The notes: generated by a model from the sequence alone, not told the origin. A DNA stretch of 64,000 nucleotides from Galeruca laticollis (GCA_963921935.1 OY998176.1:177440445-177504444); one strand, 5' to 3'. Numbered from the stretch's first letter, positions 20,989-36,388 are shown. Program-made: numbers and translations.

Positions 20989-21781
20989 ACCGATCAGAAA
21001 AGCGACCGCTAGCGCGATAAGTAACGCTTTTTACGAAGAAGTTCTGACCACGTTTGGATGTCCTCGCACCGTATTATCAGACAATGGGACACAATATGAT
21101 AGTAAGCTCTTTAAGGAAATGTTGAGAGGCTTAGGAATACGCCATCGATTCACCCCGCCATATACACCACAAGCTAACCCTGTTGAAAGAGCCAACCGTA
21201 CTTTAAAGACCATGATAGCTCAGTATTGTGAACAAGACCACCGAGATTGGGATCTGAGAATATCCGACCTGAAGTTTGCGATTAATAACTCTAAGCACGA
21301 CTCTACCGGCTTTTCTCCCGCCTTTCTCAATTTCGGAAGAGATCTGGACGTCCCGAATACGCTACGCCGAGAAGTGGAACAAGATCAGGCGAAAGAAGAA
21401 TCTGAAACACCCAATGATGCCGGAAATGCCGAAAATGAAGTCTCTGAACAGCACTTACTTAGCTTGAACAAATTGCAAGAATGTTTCGAGCTAGTCCGAC
21501 TGAATCTGTCTAGAGCCTTTACGACGCAAAGCCGATATTACAATCTACGCCGCCGGGACTGGAGATGTACGGTAGGTGATTCGGTAATGAAAAAAGAACA
21601 TACCCTGTCATCCGCCGCAGACCCTGTGGCCGCGAAACTTGCCCCGAAATATTCCGGTCCGTATAAAGTAGTGAAAGTTCTATCCCCCGTTGTGTACGAT
21701 TTAAAAGATGCACAAGGCAGGCGTTATTATCGGATACATATTAAAGACTTGAAACCGATTTCAGGAAACGCTAGTAATTAG
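20903..21781 (+). CDS. Integrase catalytic core and C-terminal domain (shifted frame of pol)
   Basis: 292 codons in the +1 frame relative to the preceding pol frame. The body carries the integrase core: RFTKWVQCKPIRKA, the second catalytic Asp in LSDNGTQYDS, and the catalytic Glu in NPVERANRTLKTMI. The C-terminus has GPYKVVKVLSPVVYDLKD, a GPY/F-type module, ending RIHIKDLKPI. The nominal ATG at 20903 is not a real start; the domain belongs with the pol frame ending at 20988. Apart from this A-run shift, integrase looks complete, which supports a recent insertion. Confidence 0.85.
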   Translation: MSDRCRAVKKGNCYIVMFQDRFTKWVQCKPIRKATASAISNAFYEEVLTTFGCPRTVLSDNGTQYDSKLFKEMLRGLGIRHRFTPPYTPQANPVERANRTLKTMIAQYCEQDHRDWDLRISDLKFAINNSKHDSTGFSPAFLNFGRDLDVPNTLRREVEQDQAKEESETPNDAGNAENEVSEQHLLSLNKLQECFELVRLNLSRAFTTQSRYYNLRRRDWRCTVGDSVMKKEHTLSSAADPVAAKLAPKYSGPYKVVKVLSPVVYDLKDAQGRRYYRIHIKDLKPISGNASN

Positions 21782-21792
21782 TACTTTTCAGA

Positions 21793-22578
21793 ATGAAACC
21801 GAACTATGAAGTACCGCCTCATGGGAATGATCCCACACTTCTCCGAAACCTAGTAACAGACCGAGCCGAACGACCTCAGCCAGATAGAAGCCGAGATACC
21901 CAGGTACGGGAATGTACCCCGGAAGTAAGAGAACACCTGCAACGGGAAGAAGAGATCATAGATCTAACTTCCCCTGTGACCAGCCCCGCAGCTTCTCCCT
22001 CGCCTGTTACCTCGACGTTCCCGGAAACGCCCCTGTTCCCGGAAGATTTTGTCCCGACCTGGGAGGACGTGTCGGACTTTGAATTCGGTTTCGAATGGGT
22101 ACCGGATACCGAGCGTTCCTCCATGGAAGACCTGATGGCTGTAGCGCCGTATGTCCCGGGCAACACACCGCCGCCGTCACCCCCCTATCCGGAAGCCGGC
22201 ACGTACGTGGAGACGGTCACGCTGGAAACCGTTATCCGGAGAGAGATAGTCCTGCCGGCAGAGGATTATGAATGGGTCAAGTGCAGCGAAGAAATTACCC
22301 AACGGTCCGATGTCCAGTACGCCTTCGACCCATTATTTCCGCCGCCTACTGCCCCATCTGTTCCACCCCGGTTGGTAGCAGGTCCAACGGAACAACAACG
22401 GCTGATTTCCTTCGCCCTCCAACAAGCCAAGGACCATCCGTGGCCGACCGAATGGGTCAACCGTAGCCGTCCATTCCGGCCCGCAAATTCCGATCCGCGA
22501 CGTTGGTGTAGGGTGTACCTATTCGATGACCAAGGGGTTCTGCGTAAGGTATACCTACCGCCGGTTAACGAACGCTAG
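21793..22578 (+). CDS. Extra ORF 3 of the Ty3/gypsy element, unknown function
   Basis: 261 residues starting 12 bases after the pol stop. It is Pro-, Ser-, Thr- and Glu-rich with many PxxP stretches (SPVTSPAASPSPVTS, NTPPPSPPYPEAG) and acidic patches. The last third is more ordered and basic (TEQQRLISFALQQAKDHPWP, RRWCRVYLFDDQGVLRKVYL). There is no signal peptide, membrane segment or Cys-rich ectodomain pattern, so it does not look like an envelope protein. I do not recognise a family. Base composition is more GC-rich than the surroundings, as in the rest of the element's coding region. Confidence 0.7.
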   Translation: MKPNYEVPPHGNDPTLLRNLVTDRAERPQPDRSRDTQVRECTPEVREHLQREEEIIDLTSPVTSPAASPSPVTSTFPETPLFPEDFVPTWEDVSDFEFGFEWVPDTERSSMEDLMAVAPYVPGNTPPPSPPYPEAGTYVETVTLETVIRREIVLPAEDYEWVKCSEEITQRSDVQYAFDPLFPPPTAPSVPPRLVAGPTEQQRLISFALQQAKDHPWPTEWVNRSRPFRPANSDPRRWCRVYLFDDQGVLRKVYLPPVNER

Positions 22579-22820
22579 CACTGTGTGAGTGCGTCCGCGT
22601 GTTCTGTGTAGGATTTTGTTTTTTTTAGTTTTTTGTAATTAAGGGATGTTTTGAAGAATTTTCTTTTGTTTTATGGGGAGAACCGTTTGAACCTAGTGTC
22701 AGTCAGACTCACGTCAAGTGTAGCACTTACCGCACCCGAAACTTTGTTCGTGCATACAGTTCCGGCTAGAATTAAACTGTCTTTTCGTTTATAGATTTTC
22801 GGCCTCTTAATCTATACACC

Positions 22821-23615
22821 ATGGGTTCCGAGTCCTCATTTGAAGTGTTAGACATATCTGGGATGGAGAGTTTGGATGAAGATGACCTCCCGCCCGAATC
22901 GGCCCCGCCAGAGGACCTACCTAGTGCCAATCTAGATACGACCGCCGGACCGTCAGTCCAAGTAACGCAGGGTGTGAGCCCGGTGCCCGAGTGTAACGAA
23001 ATGGACCCGGAGATTCCTGCAGCGCCCAGTACGTCCTCGTTACTAGACAAAATACCGGAAGAAATTAGACGAGGAACCGGTCAGAAGTCCAGCTATACAT
23101 GCCAGTTATCGAGCGAACCAACATGCGATGACATTTACTTGCCCATTGAGAGGGATCTATGTTGGAAATGTGGATATCCCGGACGCCGCCGTGACGCTTG
23201 TACTCGCAGAATAGCCATCCTATTCTGCTCCCGTTGCGGACGTTTTGGTCAGATGTCCCGAGATTGTTTGTGCAAGATGCCGACAGTTAGGACTACTGTT
23301 ATGAAGCCGTCCTTACGTTGTTCCCGCTGGAATCAACCGTCTGTAAGCCGAGCTACTTGCCGATCCATGTCCCGTTCTTCACCTGAGCCGGGAAGACGCT
23401 CTGTAGCAACTCAAGCACTCATAGTTTCCCGATCCCGCCGAGATGTTGGCATTCAATGCAACCTATGTGACTGTTCCCCGGAAACTCCAGAAGACATCAC
23501 CGGCGTTCGTCAGCGGTACTCGATGCTTCGGAACCGCCCCACCTGTAGAGGAGTGAGGCAACGCTCTTCCCGCCCGTATCCAAGTCTGAGTATGAGGAGT
23601 TCCAGACTCCAGTAA
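22821..23615 (+). CDS. Extra ORF 4 with duplicated gag-like Cys knuckles
   Basis: 264 residues beginning MGSESSFEVLDISGMESLDE. The first half is acidic and Pro-rich. Around residues 114-150 it repeats the double Cys cluster of gag: LCWKCGYPGRRRDAC and FCSRCGRFGQMSRDC match gag LCWRCGETGHVRANC and FCSRCRKEGVLTRDC in spacing and neighbouring residues. In both clusters the knuckle His is replaced (Arg, Gln). The C-terminal ~100 residues are rich in Arg, Ser and Cys. I infer an ancestral duplication of the gag nucleocapsid tail into a separate 3' ORF, perhaps a nucleic-acid-binding accessory protein. Confidence 0.7.
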   Translation: MGSESSFEVLDISGMESLDEDDLPPESAPPEDLPSANLDTTAGPSVQVTQGVSPVPECNEMDPEIPAAPSTSSLLDKIPEEIRRGTGQKSSYTCQLSSEPTCDDIYLPIERDLCWKCGYPGRRRDACTRRIAILFCSRCGRFGQMSRDCLCKMPTVRTTVMKPSLRCSRWNQPSVSRATCRSMSRSSPEPGRRSVATQALIVSRSRRDVGIQCNLCDCSPETPEDITGVRQRYSMLRNRPTCRGVRQRSSRPYPSLSMRSSRLQ

Positions 23616-23762
23616 CGCCAGCGAGGTTTGGAATCCACTCCGCTGCAAGTTTTCTTGGGTAAAGAAGTTTAGCCTTATGTGAAAAATATTCGTTTTAGGT
23701 TAAGATTGGGAAAAAAAATATATAATGAAAGCTTCACTTTCACTTATTAATTTTTTTTACCG

Positions 23763-23776
23763 AAGAAAGAGGGGGA
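23763..23776 (+). promoter_or_regulatory. Polypurine tract
   Basis: An uninterrupted purine run, AAGAAAGAGGGGGA, immediately before the TG of the right LTR. It is the expected plus-strand primer. Confidence 0.85.
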
Positions 23777-25468
23777 TGTAACGATGTTACTATTTTTTTT
23801 TTTTCTTTCGTTCAGACATTCAACTGTACCTATTTTATTTCTCATTTTATTATTAAGTTCCGTCATTATTTGCTTATACACCCCTCTTTCACCAAAAGCT
23901 GTAAATTTATTTGTTCCTAATAATTTTAAATATGTATAGTGATACATCCGGTATATATTTAATGTGTATTTCTTACTGCATCGCTCGCGCACGCCAGTCG
24001 ACGCCGTTCTTAAAATTGCTAAGTAGGGTACCTCCTGAGTGGGGTCGAAAAAGAATGTATAAAACCGGCAAACGAAACGGAATAGCTCTCTTTTTGACTC
24101 CTGATTCTTGTGCTCTTTTGACTCCTGCTCTGACAGTTCCACCGTTTCCGCCGTAACCGAACACGCCGACTGATTTTCGCCAGCGAGGTAAGCGAATTTA
24201 GAAATTATTTTTCATTCTTCTGGTGTTGAGATTTATTTTGCTTCTAGCGTATTTAGTAATTGTATTAATAGATTTTATTTTGCTTACTGCTTGTTTAATT
24301 TGAGTGATTTTCCGCGTATTTGTGTACGATTCCGAAGTAAGAATTTATTGTTGGCTGTAACTTCAGGGGAAAAGAAATATAATTGGAAAATTCCCAAGCA
24401 TTCTCGCTGCAAAGCAGGTAAATTCTTGGGGGATTTTCAAGATATTTCGGGAATCCCAATTCCGGTATACAACCCTAGGAAAAGGAAATAACGTTGAGAA
24501 ACTTTCAAGCATTCTCGCTGCAAAGCAGGTAAATTCTTGAGGGACTCTCAAATTATTTCGGGGGTGTGTTGAATCTAGTACCATAGGCCTTGGTAGCGTA
24601 ACTTTAACATATTTGATAATAGGCAACTTGGAGGAATCTCGTCTGTGTTCGCTGCCATAGCAGGGACATCTTCGAGGGTTTTCCAAGGCGTGAAACGAAA
24701 TAATCTCACGTGCGTTCGCTGCCATAGCAGGTTCGCCAGAGAGAGGTTTTCGGGTTCTGCCGACTAACTGATCTTTGCACGATTGATTTTAGCACCAACG
24801 GCCGGAGAAATATCTGCATAAAAACCGAGATAACTCTATTATTTACCGTTTCTCCTATCTTAAACCGTACACAAATGCCAAGAAACGCTCCCGTAGAACA
24901 CTGCTAGTGCCTTTATAACGCTTTCTCTGTGTAATTCTCACCGTACTGCTAGTAAATTTTCGCTGATTTTCACCGGCGATCGCCGAAAACTATTAGAGCT
25001 TTGCACGTTAGGCTTGTAAGCGTAAAACATTTATTCTGTAATAAAGTGCTTTGGTCTGGGCAGTAATTTAATATAAATCGCAAATACTGAAGGGCTTTCA
25101 TCAAAATTTAGTTGTTTTAATTATATAGTTAAGAAGTTCGTTCTATTTTCCTTTTTCCCAAATTTTTTTCGAAACCGAAATAAATTGTGAAATTTTATAA
25201 AGCACAGGTAGTTTCATTTTCCGATAGTGGTAAACAATTAAAGCCTGTTTCCCACTTCGCACGGCATAGAGGTCAAAAACAACAGACCCCTGGAATTACT
25301 TAACCTCCATCTGTTGCTACCCTGGTAACTCTTGACGCTACCATTTCCGAGAGTTCGGTGGAGTAAACCATCCCAAAAATCTGGCGCCCGAGAAAATCTG
25401 GTAGATAGTAAAGCCACGGGAGTCATAGTGACGTCCGTAATTCTTCTGAGGAAAGAAAGCACGTCACA
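23777..25468 (+). repeat. Right LTR of the Ty3/gypsy element
   Basis: 1692 bp, TG...CA, matching the left LTR. It is followed by ATCG at 25469-25472, the same four bases that precede the left LTR. Confidence 0.95.
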
Positions 25469-26782
25469 ATCGTCACAATTGGAGTCACTATCATTGGAGC
25501 TAGAAGATTTAAGGCTAGCAGAATCGACTGCATCGTTGGGATTCATGGTACCTAGTATTTTCTTCGTCAGACGGGTAATGCGATTTTTGAGTGACCTATC
25601 AGAGATGGTATGATATATTTGACGAAGATATGCAAGGAGGGATTTAATGTTTGAAGTGAAATGGTAAGCTTCTGCTAATGGATCTTTGCTTCCGAAATTT
25701 TTTTCTAGAAATGCTATTTATTGTTCGGAAGTAATTGAGAAGGATGTAGTGTCTGATTTTCTTAAATTTTCAATAAGTGAGCGAGCAGAGGGGCTGATAG
25801 TTGTTGTTAGAGCCTTGGACTCTTTTTTTATTTTTGGAGGCAGGCTTGGGAGCACTAAAGGCGTTGTCAGATAGTGAATCTGTTTTATCTTGGCTGGTGT
25901 GGGAGGAACAGACGTGATAATTACAGGAAATGATTCGAGGCTAGAGTCAGTAGAATGAAGTCCTATGAGACCACAAATACTAGGAGTATGTTGGTTTAAA
26001 GTAGGGACTGTGTTGTTGGAATGATTGACGGTTGAGGATAAAGGGACAGTGGTAGTAGAGAAAGTAGGATCAGTGGAAGTATAATCATTAGAAATATTAT
26101 CGTTCTGGATAGGTGTAGTCCTGGAGAGGGAGGAAGTATCAAGAGGATTTTGGCAGGTATCACGAGTATGCCCAGCTTGTTTGCAGAGAAAACACTCCAA
26201 TTTATCTATGGTAACGAAGATCCGGATAGCAGTATTCTCGAAATGTATTAAAATAGAAGTTTCTATTTCAAAGTTATTTTTGTCTGGTACGACATAGATG
26301 GACCGACGAAAGCTTATAATATTGGACTGATCTTCTTCAGGTGAGCCAGTACGGATATTGGTGATGGGGCATGCAAGTTGAAGTCCCAGATCGTTTTTTA
26401 GAGTCTGTACGATGAGTTGATTAGGAATCAAGGGAGATATGTTGGATATTAGTAAGCTTTTAGAGGGTCTGATAAGTCTGCATATGGGGACGATTTTTTC
26501 TTTAACGGTAACTGAAGAATAGTTTTTAAGGAGGTTATCAACGACTTAAGTGGAAGCGAGAAAAATGCAAATACGTTGATTAGATATACGGGAAGCATGG
26601 GTAATTTATTTTACAATTTCAGCTATTGCCTTGATGTAATCGAAGAGAACTGTATCCGGAAGCGCATTTATTACGATAACTTGATTTCTACTAGGATATG
26701 TTATAGGTGTCAAAGTTGATTTTCTTGAATTTGATTTAGTGACAGCAGCAAAACTTTGTGCAGTGGGTTGAGTTCACATATT
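25469..26782 (-). pseudogene. I-like non-LTR retrotransposon ORF1 (gag-like), decayed
   Basis: Minus strand, reading from 26782 down to the LTR insertion. The frame carries QVIVINALPDTVLFDYI, a segment with ISNISPLIPNQLI, a zinc knuckle CFLCKQAGHTRDTC (CX2CX4HX4C, near 26185), a Ser/Thr/Pro-rich linker and an Asp/Ser-rich C-terminus. This is the nucleic-acid-binding ORF1 protein of I/Jockey-group elements. The presumed start ATG near 26782 is followed directly by TGA, and at least two more in-frame stops occur (near 26541 and 25718). It continues across the LTR element into the ORF2 remnant at 9776-13345. Confidence 0.75.
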
Positions 26783-31370
<4,588 letters not shown>

Positions 31371-31382
31371 TATATGTATATA

Positions 31383-31467
<85 letters not shown>
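31371..31467. repeat. (TA)n microsatellite, right of the mariner-type element
   Basis: About 95 bp of alternating TA with two G interruptions near its left end. Together with 28830-28922 it forms the original tract into which the element inserted. Confidence 0.9.
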
Positions 31468-31470
<3 letters not shown>

Positions 31471-33389
31471 CATATGAAACCAAGTTCATGATATTATCAA
31501 GAAGAATACCATTTCCAAACTCTCTATTTGCAAAATTCAATCTACTATTATTGGAAATAATTTATATGATTAATGTAACTAGCAAACAATCCTTAGAGTA
31601 CCGTGTGTTTGGTTGTCTCTGACTATTTCAATTTTCAAAATTCGAATATGAATCGAATAATAGTTTAAGGTTAGAAATTTGCGTTGTCACCATCATTACA
31701 GTCAGTTTAGATTTAGACCATTCTAATACTGTCATACATACATACCAAATGTTCAAGTTAAACGAGGTTAAGCTTTAATCGAGTTCAACACACTATGGTG
31801 CCGAAGTAAGATGAAAACAAATGAATTAACTGGTGATAAATTTCACTCAAGTTCTTTTACACAGCTCCAGTGTTTGAAGGTATTGGAGAAATCTTGGCCA
31901 CATCCAGCAAGTCATCTTTTATATGCATTTAGCAAATCCTTCACCCAGATCTGCCCGTTTTCAGCATTGTGATTAGCTAAAAACCTCCTATCACAGTTTT
32001 CACATTATCCATACACATAGTTTTTGATAGAAATTTTGCTGCTTCATTGATAGGCGTATTTGTGGGCCTACAAAAATACTTCCTTTTCACTTTGGGTCAC
32101 TCTATAAAGCCAAGTTACATATATAGGGAATGTAAAATGTCGTCCTCCTGGTCAATTGAAAGTTAGTATTTCACATACCTTTCAATTTCAGGTCTACAGG
32201 GGCTTTTCACTTGCTTTGTATTCATATACATTATCCAAAAATTTTAAGAATGTGTTAACCATTATCTGAAAACCAATTATTACAATAACTGACTCATCAA
32301 AAAATTTCAAAACTCGTCTTTCCTAAAAAAACACCACGGATATGGATTTCTTCCAAATTGGCCTTTATTATAAGTAAGAGCAAATAAAATTAAATCTGCT
32401 GTTCTTTTTTATATTTCCACAAACAAATTTTCACCGACAAAGTTATAATTTAATATGAGAGTTTTTTTCAGTTTTTCAGCTTGGAATAAAATCTACTCAA
32501 TCAATTATGGGAAGCATCATGGAAATTCAATTGAGTTTGCGTGACAACCTTTACAAACCTTTAACAAATATCATCGCAGGGTCGTACTTAGTATATACTC
32601 GTTAAATAAGCTTCGAATATTCCGAACCCACTACTGTATAAGCACACAATATGTACTTGTATGAATCTGGAAACAACACACTTCTACATTCAGATTGGCA
32701 TGAGTTAAATACGAAGAATAAATGTATACTTCAAATGATGGAGAGATCCACTGACATGAAAAAAGAAGTGCAGAAACTGTTCGAAACGATCTCCATTATA
32801 CTATATGCAGTTACAGGCCCTTTTAATTATATTGTTATAGAACCTTACGATCACACCCGGATTATTGTTTGTTTCTCTGCAGGTAATCACTATATTTCGA
32901 AGAAGTTTTTCTCTGCTATTGGTGTTGGTGACATAAACTGATGGTATGGTTATCCACAGGATTGAAGTCCGCTAATTTCCAAGGTCAGGCACTAGACATT
33001 TTAAGAATTCTCTACTATGATTCTGTAATCACGTAGCACCATCAAGTTGAATTATTACTCCTGCTACATTCGTATTATTTAACAGCACTGGCACATATTC
33101 TATGGAAAAATTTACTCTAATAATATTCAACCAATAAAATACATGCATTTTCTACGTTGTCATGAAACCAGTGTGACATATGATTAGCAACCTGCATGCG
33201 ACGACCATAGAGCTGTTACGCGACAAGACGTTGTCTGTAAGCAATCTGTCGTTTTTTCAATAATTGTCATAAATGTCCGCGTTTTATATTTTACGATGTC
33301 ACTATTATATTTTCCTCCTCCAAGCCAAGTTCTACTGGTAATCGCTTCGGTTTCTTTATATCAATTTGATACCGAACCGATTCCCAAGA
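31468..33389. other. No gene recognised
   Basis: AT-rich. The 96-codon frame at 32651-32941 shows no domain I know. No terminal repeats or RNA motif seen. Confidence 0.4.
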
Positions 33390-34282
33390 TTCCGATTCGA
33401 AATGGATCTATTGGAAGTCAACCTTCGAAAGTTGACTTGCGGAAGAATGCACTCCTAACAACTAACAACTCCTAACAACCTCAAGCTAAGGATCTCAGGG
33501 GTCCGGTGCACTTCGCGACCCTCCGAATTTTGGAGCGATTTTTTTTTTACTAGAAAGCCCTATTGTTATAGAACATTTTAAGAGAAAAAAATTCTTGGAT
33601 TATGCACTTTTGAAAGAGAAAATCGCAATTGAAAGTACTAAAAAACCGCCATTTTTTAAAAAAATTTGACATTTATGTCTAGATTTCAGATAGTCACAAA
33701 TTTTAGGAGGAGAAGGAAATGTACAACGTTGCCAGTTCTCAATTCCGTGAGTCGTGACGGCTTGGAAATAATTTACACAAGATTTAATTATCTTCATGAT
33801 CTAAAATATATTGAAACTGTACTTTATTGGACGTTTTATGTATGCTCCACAGGTACTAACTTAGTTCGTATATTTTATGTGGTTGGGATAAATATAAAAA
33901 CTATGTATATGTTTGTGATTGTTAAAAATTAACGTTAAATGTTCCGATAAGTATAAATATTCTTTTTATAACGAGGGTATTGTTGATACTTAAAGGTGGA
34001 TTGTTTTATTCAATTTTAGTCATATTTTATATTTATATTGGTATTATTTTATATTTGACAAATGTTCAATTGAATAAATTGACAAATATAATTTGATTTG
34101 TGCTATAGAGCACTCTAGCGAACTGTCATTTAATTTTAAACAAGACATCTGTGGGTCATACCATAGACAAACCAAATATGGTTATTTCTTTATGGGTCGT
34201 ACACAGCTGTAGAGTGCATTGTACACAACGCTTGTTTAAAACCCTTTAACACGAATTTTAATCATTTTTACAATAGCTAATC

Positions 34283-34492
34283 GTGAAAATGCCTGCTTTT
34301 TGTTGTGTTGAGGGATGTGGAAAACGTGGGGAAAAAGACAACGTGAAGTTTTTTCGAATACCCTCGGTTACAAACGCGCATTTTCAAAATCTGTCGATAG
34401 CTGTTCACTCAATTGGGTATATATTCGTAATAGTATACCTATTTGAGCACGTATTATTTCATAATAATGTGGATAATCATTTGAGTTATTGA
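34283..34492 (+). pseudogene. THAP-domain N-terminal fragment of a P-like transposase
   Basis: MKMPAFCCVEGCGKRGEKDN then VKFFRIP matches the first half of a THAP finger (C2CH type: a Cys pair at residues 8 and 12, followed by the FRIP loop). The downstream Cys-His pair and the AVPTIF-type end of the domain are missing, because the frame runs into the 159-bp repeat at 34375. Codons after residue ~31 are not transposase. Confidence 0.65.
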
Positions 34493-34762
34493 AGATCGGA
34501 TTTCCGTTTGAAATAGTAAAGCAGATTGATATTGCGAGCGAAGCGAGCACGCCGGTTCGACGTTTCGCAATTCGCGCGCGCGAATTGCGAAACGTCGAAC
34601 CGGCGCGCATTTTCAAAATCTGTCGATAGCTGTTCACTCAATTGGGTATATATTCGTAATAGTATATCTATTTGAACACGTAATATTTCATAACAATGTG
34701 GATAATCGTTTGAGTTATTGAAGATCGGATTTCCGTTTGAAATAGTAAAGTAGATTGATATT
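34375..34762. repeat. 159-bp direct repeat flanking a perfect 56-bp palindrome
   Basis: 34375-34533 recurs at 34604-34762 with a few substitutions. The 70 bp between contain a perfect palindrome at 34550-34605, centred between 34577 and 34578 (half-site GCCGGTTCGACGTTTCGCAA then TTCGCGC). The palindrome is GC-rich in an AT-rich element and overlaps the first bases of the second repeat. GCGAGCGAAGCGAGC lies just to its left. Confidence 0.85.
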
Positions 34763-35248
34763 CATATATCTATTACAACACAAAATTAATTCAACTGAAA
34801 GAAAATAAATACCATTTGACAACGCCGCTAAAAATCACGTGATGACAGAAAAGTCTCCTAATTTGTGACCCTGGCTGCCTAGACATAAGATGTCAGTGTC
34901 TAATTTATAACCTATAAGTGTCAAGTGAAAATAATGATGCCTAAGAATATTTTTTTAAAATTGGCAAAATTAAAGTGTTTTCTTCCGGTTTTTTTTGTGA
35001 AACAGACTTATATTTAGTTCGAGATAATAACCTTAACAATTTAAATTGAAAATATTTATCGTAAAATAGCATTAACTAGTGTTGAAAAAGTACCATTTTT
35101 CGAACTAAATTCGTGATTTTTAAAGTAATTACTGAATGATCCAGCGAAATGTTTGTTCTAATCTACTTTATTTAAGGTAAGCTATCAAACAAAATTAAAA
35201 TTAACATAAAATTCGGAGGGTCGCGAAGTGCACCGGAACCGATCTCAG

Positions 35249-36388
35249 TGAATCATTTGTTGGCCTCTATTTACGAGTTTTTCCAAAATTTTGACAATGC
35301 CTCGAAGGATTTAGACAGTATCTATGTGAACGAAAAAACACAATACTCACCCGCCATGTCCTGTTCAATAGCTACAAGCCGATGCATCTATAGCTGAATA
35401 CGCAGGGGCATTGTGTTCATGTGCGCAAGACTGCAGTTTTGAAGCCGTTGCGGCTAAGGAACACGAAGAACAGGCTGTTCGTAGCACCCTCATCTTTGGA
35501 CTTCAGTCTAAAAGAATAAGGGAACGCGTCCTTCAAAATAGCAAATATTCCCTAGATGAGAGATGCTCAACCAAGCTATTACACTCGAGACTGCGGAAAA
35601 GGATTCCATCACATGAGTAGCATCTCTGACAACATGTTTCAACATATTAGCACTATAAACTCCAACTAAGAACCATCTAACTTAGCCGCAGCCAAGCCCT
35701 CGCCAGCGCGCTGTGTCCCAGCTTCTGCTCCTACTCCTGACTCTAGATCAACAACATCAACGATACGCAGTTTCTTCTACGCAGGAAATGTAAATGAGAG
35801 GTTTAAATATCTAGCGAAGAATGCCTTTGATCAACTTTGCTCGAAGAAATGCCACTTCGCGAGAGTTTGCCGATCAGCAAACTCCAGCAACGCTATCTCT
35901 GAGGACGGAATACTCGAGAGCAACATCTCCGGTGGTTCATCGTGCAGTGGTGCTATCTATTCTGTTTCCCCATCAAGTTTGAAGAGAGCGACCATTTCTA
36001 TAACTATTAATGAGTACGAAGCAGATGCACTAATTGACACGGGCAGTTCGGTGAGTTTAATAAATTCTTGAATTGCACGTTTCATGAAGTTGCGTCAAAG
36101 ACCGAGCGAAGAAACTATCAATTTCGGATTGACTGCTAAACCATGTCTCAGTTGTCGAGGGCCTGTACTTCGTCACCATTACAATGAACAATTATGTTTA
36201 CAAAAAACGACCTCTACCCGTGGTAAATAATCTCTGATCTTATCGTGGGACAGGATCTGCTAAGAGCCCACTTAAAACTCGAGTTCAAGTTTGGCGTCCC
36301 GAAAGAACCCTTGGGTATATGCAAAGTACTGAAAGCTTCTCTGCCACTAGCACCTGTTTTCACAAATTTCATTCACGATATCAAGTAG
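35249..36388 (+). pseudogene. Ty3/gypsy gag end and protease remnant
   Basis: Fragments in three frames: FFQNFDNASKDLDS (near 35280), CSCAQDCSFEAVAAKEHEEQ and TLIFGLQSKRIRERVLQ (35424-35540, gag), a Cys/His-like knuckle SKKCHFARVC near 35850, and YEADALIDTGSSVSLINS (near 36015-36070), the aspartic protease. Stops and frameshifts separate them. Confidence 0.6.

Larger units (their letters stand above)
13350..25468 (+). mobile_element. Ty3/gypsy LTR retrotransposon, 12.1 kb, nearly intact
   Basis: The element has two LTRs (1693 and 1692 bp), a tRNA-Lys-type primer binding site, gag, pol (protease, RT, RNase H, integrase), two further 3' ORFs, a polypurine tract and a 4-bp duplication ATCG. The order protease-RT-RNase H-integrase and YLDDI place it in Ty3/gypsy. 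The LTRs look identical apart from one T in a homopolymer, so the insertion is recent. It sits at the ORF1/ORF2 junction of a minus-strand I-like element. Its only obvious coding defect is a frameshift in an A-run in integrase. It is much larger than a typical 5-8 kb gypsy element, because of long LTRs, a 1.37 kb leader, pol repeats and extra ORFs. Confidence 0.93.
33499..35240 (+). mobile_element. P-like DNA transposon, THAP-encoding, non-autonomous
   Basis: GGGTCCGGTGCACTTCGCGA... at the left end is inverted at the right end for about 33 bp with one mismatch. GATCTCAG occurs directly outside both ends (33491-33498, 35241-35248). An 8-bp duplication with ~31-bp inverted repeats is the hallmark of the P superfamily. 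The internal frame at 34283 begins with a THAP zinc-finger N-terminus, the DNA-binding module of P transposases. Nothing resembling the rest of a P transposase remains in 1.74 kb, so the copy needs help to move. Confidence 0.8.
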
